NCBI GenBank assembly: GCA_026713745.1
Contig: JAPONU010000399.1
Span: forward strand, 1 to 7,331
DNA length: 7,331 bases
Reading direction: 5' to 3'
Source of the DNA: a bacterium
Lineage (GTDB): Bacteria > Actinomycetota > Acidimicrobiia > Acidimicrobiales > CATQHL01
The notes under the pieces are model-generated. The model searched no databases. It was not told the DNA's origin and saw nothing but the letters and a program-made list of their open reading frames with translations. Position 1 is the first letter of the stretch. Each line of letters begins with the position of its first letter. Positions 1 to 4,022 of this stretch are shown here, in pieces. The position numbers were made by a program, and so were the translations under genes.

Positions 1-90
1 ACCTGCCGCCACGTCATCCGGTCCCGATCGACACCCTCAACCCTCATTCCCGAGCGAGCCCAAGCAGGTCAGGCCCTCGATGTCCACGGT

Positions 91-264
91 CTAATCGAGC
101 GCCACATGGACCGCGTCATCAGACACTGCAGGTGCGACGTGCGCGGCGTCGGGCGGAGCGAAGAGCCCGAGTTGGTAACCGTCGGCGTCGTCGATAACGA
201 CGTCGACGAGATGCTCGCCCAGGATCTTGTCGAACCCTCCGCCGGTCTCATCCTCCCCGGCGCC
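91..264 (-). pseudogene. Out-of-frame C-terminal segment of the RCC1-like gene (candidate frameshift)
   Basis: Just past the RCC1-like frame, the third minus frame is open and reads as a plausible acidic protein segment of about 57 residues, including GEDETGGGFDKILGEHLV and YQLGLFAPPDAAHV, ending at TAG 91. Codons mostly end in G or C. The segment has no start codon of its own in the frame. Removing one base from either G run of the coding strand (plus-strand CCCC at 263-266 or 255-258) would join it directly to the RCC1-like frame after EDRLG. After the TAG the same frame continues for 17 more residues to TGA 37. The antisense frame aligned to it (ATG 106 on the plus strand) is also open, so composition alone does not prove coding. 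Confidence 0.4.
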
Positions 265-1447
265 CCAGGCGGTCCTCGCCCGGTATGCGGTCGGGGTCTG
301 TGGTGTCCGCCGGCGCGTCGGTGTGGGCGGCGGCGGTGATCGGTTCGGTGGCGAAGGGGCCCGGCGGCGGGTTGTCCTCGCCGACGATGCCCCAGCATGC
401 CAACTCGCCGTCGGGTCGCAGGCCGCAGGCGCTGCGGCGGCCGGCCTTCACCGCGATGAACGGCCCCGGCGGCGGCGAGACCAACTCGACGTCGGCGAGG
501 AGGCTGTCGAGAGCGCTGGCCGGTCCGGCGATCGGACGCTGCGAGGGGTCCAACTCCCAGACCCGAAGCCCGTACAGCGGATAGAACCGCGGATCGAAGC
601 GGTCCTGGCCGCGCAGGACCGAGCGCGCCTTGGTGACCCGAGCGAAGTCCCGCAGTCGCGGCCCGTAGACCTCGGCGTACACGGCGAGGGGGATGCGGGG
701 CTCCTCGCGGGCGAAATACCCCCAGCACGCCACCTCGCCATCGACTCGCAGGCCGCACGTGAAACCCGCGCCGGCGCTGATCGCCGCGAACGGCCCCGGC
801 GGCGGCTCCCAGCCGGCGGCCCGCCTCGCCATCTCCTCGCGCACCTCCGCCTGCGGCACGGCACCCTCGAGGTCCAAGAGCCCCACCACCGACGGGTACA
901 GCCCAAGCCCCTCGAAGATGCGGGCGAATCTGTCGGCCACGAAAGCCTCCTCGTCGCCGCCGAACTCGAACCCCCAACCGCTCAACTCGGCGGCATCCAG
1001 AGAATCCTCCCCCCAACACACCGCGGACCCGTCGGGGCGCAACCCGCACGAATGACTCATCCCCGCGTCCACCGCCACGAACCGCCCCGGCGGCGCGTCC
1101 GCCTGACCGAACCAGTTCGTGCCCCAACACGCCACCTCCCCGCCCGCGCGCAGACCGCAGACGTGCGCACCACCCACACTCACCGCAGCGAACACGCCAC
1201 CGGGGAACGCCACATCCGGCGCCGGCGCCTCCACACCCTCCAACAACTCCCAAACACCGCCCCAACACGCCACGGCCCCATCGATGCGCACACCGCAGGT
1301 CCGGGTCTCCCGAGCGTCGACCGCCGCGAACGCCCCCTCGGGCGCATCCAACTCGCCGCGATAGTCGACGGCGCCCCAACACGCCACCTCCCCCGAGAGC
1401 CGCAGACCGCACGTATGGCCGAGCCCGCCGGCGACCCCCGCGAACAC
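248..1447 (-). CDS. RCC1-like (Ats1-type) beta-propeller repeat protein; ends probably disrupted
   Basis: The 399-codon open frame encodes six RCC1-like units with the core CGLRxDGxxxCWG. The two cysteines are always ten apart: C13/C23, C51/C61, C97/C107, C134/C144, C231/C241 and C341/C351, each second Cys followed by WG. Units 1-4 are 37-46 residues apart; units 4-5 and 5-6 are 97 and 110 apart because of two non-repeat insertions (about 147-214 and 244-323). PPPGPF starts the blade at 215, 325 and 360, but the last copy lacks the C-W-G core. RCC1 repeats form seven-bladed propellers used for protein binding (Ran exchange factor RCC1; Streptomyces BLIP-II, which inhibits beta-lactamase). The paired cysteines suggest an exported protein, yet no signal peptide lies in this frame after TAA 1451. 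GTG 1447 is the only in-frame start upstream of repeat 1 and has a poor ribosome site. The gene is probably a frameshifted or decaying copy. Partner and function are unknown. Confidence 0.75.
   Translation of the reverse strand: MFAGVAGGLGHTCGLRLSGEVACWGAVDYRGELDAPEGAFAAVDARETRTCGVRIDGAVACWGGVWELLEGVEAPAPDVAFPGGVFAAVSVGGAHVCGLRAGGEVACWGTNWFGQADAPPGRFVAVDAGMSHSCGLRPDGSAVCWGEDSLDAAELSGWGFEFGGDEEAFVADRFARIFEGLGLYPSVVGLLDLEGAVPQAEVREEMARRAAGWEPPPGPFAAISAGAGFTCGLRVDGEVACWGYFAREEPRIPLAVYAEVYGPRLRDFARVTKARSVLRGQDRFDPRFYPLYGLRVWELDPSQRPIAGPASALDSLLADVELVSPPPGPFIAVKAGRRSACGLRPDGELACWGIVGEDNPPPGPFATEPITAAAHTDAPADTTDPDRIPGEDRLGRRGG
389..1411 (-). repeat. Six 39-bp repeat cores encoding CGLRxDGxxxCWG
   Basis: Repeat cores lie at 1373-1411, 1259-1297, 1121-1159, 1010-1048, 719-757 and 389-427. 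On the plus strand they share the pattern CCCCA(A/G)CA(C/T)GCCA at one end and CGCAGGCCGCA-like sequence at the other. A second shared block, CGGCCCCGGCGGCGG, encodes PPPGP and occurs at 461-475 and 791-805. The cores differ from each other at many silent positions, so this looks like an old coding repeat and not a recent tandem expansion. Confidence 0.7.
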
Positions 1448-1486
1448 CCTTTACCGCGCGAGACGCGACCCGACCGCCCGACCGAC

Positions 1487-1621
1487 TCAGCCCACAGAAC
1501 CCGAACGACTCGCGTGATCATCAGAACCTCTCCTCAACCGGCCACAGGCACCCGCCGAAACAGCAGACCCCGCCAATGCGGCCCACACCATAGCCCAACA
1601 AACACATGCGCGCATCCACAT
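1487..1621 (-). CDS. Possible 44-residue secreted peptide, or detached signal peptide of the RCC1-like protein
   Basis: A short open frame starts at ATG 1621 (second ATG at 1615) after a GGTGGGGG stretch that could serve as a ribosome site. Its product looks like a Sec signal peptide: MWMR, then a hydrophobic core of Cys, Val, Trp, Ala, Met and Leu (about residues 5-21), then a VSA-GA cleavage-like site after A23. It continues for about 20 polar residues and stops at TGA 1487. It is in the same frame as the RCC1-like repeats that begin at 1447, but TGA 1487 and TAA 1451 separate them. It may therefore be the original export signal of that protein. Its third codon positions are less GC-rich than in the neighbouring genes, and the other two frames are also partly open here, so it may be chance. 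Confidence 0.3.
   Translation of the reverse strand: MWMRACVCWAMVWAALAGSAVSAGACGRLRRGSDDHASRSGSVG
1527..1535 (-). promoter_or_regulatory. Strong Shine-Dalgarno before ATG 1521
   Basis: The coding strand reads GAGGAGAGG, five bases, then ATG (1521-1519), and the ATG overlaps a TGA as TGATG. This is the best ribosome site in the left part of the window. The frame it opens differs from the RCC1-like repeat frame by one base, so either it is the true start of that gene before a frameshift or it is a coincidence. By contrast, GTG 1447, the first start codon in the repeat frame, has only AAGG directly abutting it. Confidence 0.4.
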
Positions 1622-1728
1622 AATCCCCCACCGGAGATGCCCGCACACCGACCCCGCCCGACCAGCCGCCGCCGAACGGCGAGGCAGAGATCCGTACCCG
1701 CGGCCCGCGACGTCCTCGAACGCCGAGA
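1622..1728. other. Intergenic region after the mutase gene
   Basis: Between the mutase stop and the first possible start of the next gene I see only weak structure: CGCC/GGCG around GAAC near 1670-1681 and CGCG/CGCG around GCC near 1699-1709. Neither has a T-run, so no terminator is called, and no convincing -35/-10 pair is visible for the RCC1-like gene. Confidence 0.4.
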
Positions 1729-3132
1729 TCACCTGCCGCTCTCGACGACCGCCCGCACCTCGGAGAGATGGCGGGCGCACTCGGTGGCAGTGCCGGCCTC
1801 CAGGTTGAGGCGCAGCAGCGGTTCGGTGTTGGAGGGGCGCAGGTTGAACCACCAGTCGCCGCAGTCGACCGTGAGGCCGTCGAGGCGGTCCTGGGGGTGG
1901 TCCCGGTAGCGGCGCGCCAGGGTCTCGGTGACCGCTTGGGGGTCGTCGACGGTGAAGTTCACCTCACCGGAGGCGGCGTAGCGGTCGAACGGGCGGCGCA
2001 GTTCGCTGAGAGGCACGCCGTCGCGGGACAGTTCCTCCAGCAGCGCCACCGCCGCCAACACTCCCGAATCGGAGCAGTGGTTCTCGGCGAAGTAGTAGTG
2101 ACCGGAGTGCTCGCCGGCGAAGGTCGCCCCCGTCTCGGCCATCTGCTGCTTGATGAGGGTGTGCCCGACACGGGTGCGCACGCCGCGGCCGCCGGCCTCG
2201 GCGATCACCTCAGGGACCATTCGCGAGCAGGCGGCGTTGTAGAGAACCAGCGCACCGGGGTGGCGGCGCAGCACCGCCCTCGCCAGCAGCGCGGCGACGA
2301 CCGACCCCGAGAGCGGCTGTGCCCGGTCGTCCACGAAGAAGACCCGGTCGGCGTCACCGTCGAAGGCCAACCCGACGTCGGCCCCGGTATCGGTGACGCG
2401 CCGGCATACATCCGCCAGATTGGCCTCCTGCAGCGGGTCGGGCGGATGGTTCGGGAACGTGCCGTCCAGTTCGCCGTACAGCACGTCGAGCGCCGGCGGC
2501 AGCCCCTCGAAGACCGCCGGCACGACGAGCCCGCCCATACCGTTCGCGACGTCGGCCACCACCGTGAGAGGCCGCATGCGCTCGGCATCGACGAACGACT
2601 GCACGTGGCGGGCAAAGGCGTCCAGCAGGTCGACGCCCCGACGCCTGCCCACTCTCGCGGCGGGTTCCGGGGGCGGAGGATCCAGCGCCAGGTCGCGGAC
2701 GCGCCGGAGCCCTCGTTCGCCGCTGAGCGGCCGGGCGCCCGCGCGGCAGGCCTTGATGCCGTTGTAGTCGGCGGGGTTGTGCGAGGCGGTGAACACCACG
2801 GCGGGCGCACCGAGATGTCCCGAGGCGAAGTACAACATGTCGGTCGACGCGAGGCCCAGGTCCACGATGTCCAGGCCGGCCGTCCGCACGCTGCCGCAGA
2901 ACGCCTCGACCAGCGACGGCCCCGACAGCCGCATGTCGCGTCCGACGACAACCTCGGTGATCTCGGGATCGTCCTCGCGGAAGAACGAGGCGAAGGCCGC
3001 TCCGAGTCGCTGCGCCATCGCCGTGTCGAGTTCGGTGGGAACCCGGCCACGGATGTCGTTGGCACGGATGATCGCGTCGAGGCGAGACTCCACGGACCGA
3101 TCCCCGCCGGGTGCTGGAGGGTGCTCAGTCAT
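1729..3132 (-). CDS. manB: Phosphomannomutase/phosphoglucomutase (alpha-D-phosphohexomutase superfamily)
   Basis: The 467-residue product has the usual length and full motif set of bacterial PMM/PGM enzymes, which interconvert hexose-6-phosphate and hexose-1-phosphate in the cytoplasm. Domain 1 has ANDIRGRVP (24-32) and the phosphoserine loop TASHNPADYNGIK (115-127), with S117 as the phosphate carrier. Domain 2 has the metal loop DGDADR (258-263). Domain 3 has the sugar-specificity loop GEHSGHYYF (340-348). Domain 4 has the phosphate-binding loop RPSNTEP (432-438). Nothing essential is missing. The open frame extends far upstream, but that part reads through the palindromic gap and antisense to the glycosyltransferase, so it is not coding. 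ATG 3132 has no Shine-Dalgarno; its upstream bases read CACCTCC. GTG 3093 (residue 14) has GGGGA seven bases ahead and would put the usual short lead before DIRG, so it is a serious alternative. The gene probably supplies mannose-1-phosphate for GDP-mannose, but glucose specificity cannot be excluded. Confidence 0.95.
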   Translation of the reverse strand: MTEHPPAPGGDRSVESRLDAIIRANDIRGRVPTELDTAMAQRLGAAFASFFREDDPEITEVVVGRDMRLSGPSLVEAFCGSVRTAGLDIVDLGLASTDMLYFASGHLGAPAVVFTASHNPADYNGIKACRAGARPLSGERGLRRVRDLALDPPPPEPAARVGRRRGVDLLDAFARHVQSFVDAERMRPLTVVADVANGMGGLVVPAVFEGLPPALDVLYGELDGTFPNHPPDPLQEANLADVCRRVTDTGADVGLAFDGDADRVFFVDDRAQPLSGSVVAALLARAVLRRHPGALVLYNAACSRMVPEVIAEAGGRGVRTRVGHTLIKQQMAETGATFAGEHSGHYYFAENHCSDSGVLAAVALLEELSRDGVPLSELRRPFDRYAASGEVNFTVDDPQAVTETLARRYRDHPQDRLDGLTVDCGDWWFNLRPSNTEPLLRLNLEAGTATECARHLSEVRAVVESGR

Positions 3133-3150
3133 CGGAGGTGAGCCGACCGA

Positions 3151-3210
3151 TGGATTCCGGCCTCCGCCGGAAAGACGACGGCAGCCTCCGCCGTCGTGAC
3201 CGCGGCGGTC
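3151..3210. repeat. Compound extragenic palindrome (three consecutive hairpins)
   Basis: The 113-base gap between the glycosyltransferase and mutase genes contains three inverted repeats in a row. The first is TTCCGGC (3155-3161) with GCCGGAA (3166-3172), a perfect 7-bp stem with a 4-base loop. The second is ACGACGGC (3175-3182) with GCCGTCGT (3190-3197), a perfect 8-bp stem with a 7-base loop. The third is GACCG (3198-3202) with CGGTC (3206-3210), 5 bp with a 3-base loop. A related stretch, GGCGGAATGACGG, follows at 3213-3225. The pattern GGATTCCGGC...GCCGGAA(A/T)GACG resembles the dispersed REP-like palindromes seen between genes in many GC-rich bacteria. There is no T-run on either strand, so a simple intrinsic terminator is not indicated. 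It may instead stabilise or attenuate the operon transcript. Family membership is inference from pattern; copies elsewhere in the genome cannot be checked here. Confidence 0.7.
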
Positions 3211-3245
3211 GTGGCGGAATGACGGCGGCGGTTGCGCCCGGCATA

Positions 3246-4019
3246 TCAGCCATCGGGCGCCACGGTGGAATAGTCGCCCCGGCGCAACCATCGGCGGATC
3301 CGCAGCAGGTCGCGGAGGATCGCCGCTCCATCTCGCAGCACCCGCACACTCGAGCGGCGCGACGCCGAGGTGGCTTCGACAACCACGACGGCCACCGACA
3401 CCTCTCGCAGGGACAGCAGCAGCAGCACCTCGACGTCGAAACCGAAGCGGTCCACCCGGCAACGGCTGAACACGTCCCGCGCCACATCCCGGCGGAACGC
3501 CTTCAGCCCACACTGGGTGTCCGCCCCCAGCTCCTCGCCGGCGGCCACTCCGTTCAGCACCAGGGCTCGGGCCAGGCGCGACACGGCGAAGGTCCCGAAC
3601 CTGCGCAGCGGGATCTCCCCGGAGCGCCCTCGCCTGGCGACGACCGCCCCGGTCTCGCCCTCGAGGCACGCCAGCACCGAGACGATCCGATCCGGCGGGT
3701 ACTGCAGGTCGGCGTCGGTGAACACCACCGCATCACCTACCGCCGCCAGCATGCCGGCGCGCACCGCGGCACCCTTGCCACGATTGCGGCCGAGCGCGAT
3801 GACCTGGTCGGCCCCGGCGGCGCGGGCTGCCTCGACGGTGGCGTCGCCGGACCCGTCGTCCACGACGATCAGCTCCAGAGCATCCCCCGGTGCCACACCG
3901 GCCAGGCCCGCCCGCAGCGCCGCCAGCGTGTCGCCGATGACGGTGGCCTCCCCGAATGCGGGCAGCACGACCGACAGGCGCACGCCGCCGGGCGCTCGGT
4001 CGCTATCGGTCACTCGCAC
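3246..4019 (-). CDS. Family 2 glycosyltransferase, ALG5/DPM1-like (polyprenyl-phosphate sugar synthase type)
   Basis: This 257-residue GT-A fold enzyme has the motifs of the dolichyl/polyprenyl-phosphate sugar synthases. LSVVLPAFGE (15-24) opens the nucleotide-binding fold, VVDDGS (52-57) binds the nucleotide, and NRGKGAAVRAGM (79-90) follows. The DxD-type metal site is FTDADLQ (100-106), then DTQCGLK (167-173) and RFGFDVE (191-197). The last two closely match the ALG5/DPM1 group, which moves a sugar from UDP-glucose or GDP-mannose to a lipid phosphate on the cytoplasmic face. No membrane segment is visible at either end, unlike ALG5 (N-terminal TM) or GtrB-type enzymes (C-terminal TM pair); the length is close to soluble human DPM1. 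The start is GTG, three bases after the stop of the membrane-protein gene and backed by a GGGAG ribosome site. The adjacent GT-C-like protein is the plausible user of the product. Donor sugar cannot be read from sequence alone. Confidence 0.9.
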   Translation of the reverse strand: MRVTDSDRAPGGVRLSVVLPAFGEATVIGDTLAALRAGLAGVAPGDALELIVVDDGSGDATVEAARAAGADQVIALGRNRGKGAAVRAGMLAAVGDAVVFTDADLQYPPDRIVSVLACLEGETGAVVARRGRSGEIPLRRFGTFAVSRLARALVLNGVAAGEELGADTQCGLKAFRRDVARDVFSRCRVDRFGFDVEVLLLLSLREVSVAVVVVEATSASRRSSVRVLRDGAAILRDLLRIRRWLRRGDYSTVAPDG

Positions 4020-4022
4020 GGG

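Noticed and set aside
106..339. Plus-strand 77-codon frame from ATG 106.
   Set aside because: It is codon-aligned antisense to the open minus frame at 91-264, has no ribosome site, and ends in Arg-rich sequence. I prefer the minus-strand reading, though composition alone does not settle it.
69..1412. 447-codon minus-strand frame overlapping the RCC1-like gene.
   Set aside because: It is Gly/Arg-rich without the repeat pattern; the neighbouring frame carries all six C-x9-C-W-G units.
227..1909. Long plus-strand open frame (560 codons) opposite the RCC1-like gene.
   Set aside because: The product is Arg/Pro/His-rich without domains, while the minus strand encodes a regular six-unit repeat over the same bases.
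3155..3210. Hairpins as an intrinsic terminator after the transferase gene.
   Set aside because: No T-run follows on either strand; the tandem palindrome layout fits a REP-like repeat better.
3133..3669. Upstream extension of the mutase reading frame to a start at 3669.
   Set aside because: The added 179 residues read antisense-type composition through the transferase gene and the palindromes; mutases of this family begin shortly before the DIRG motif.
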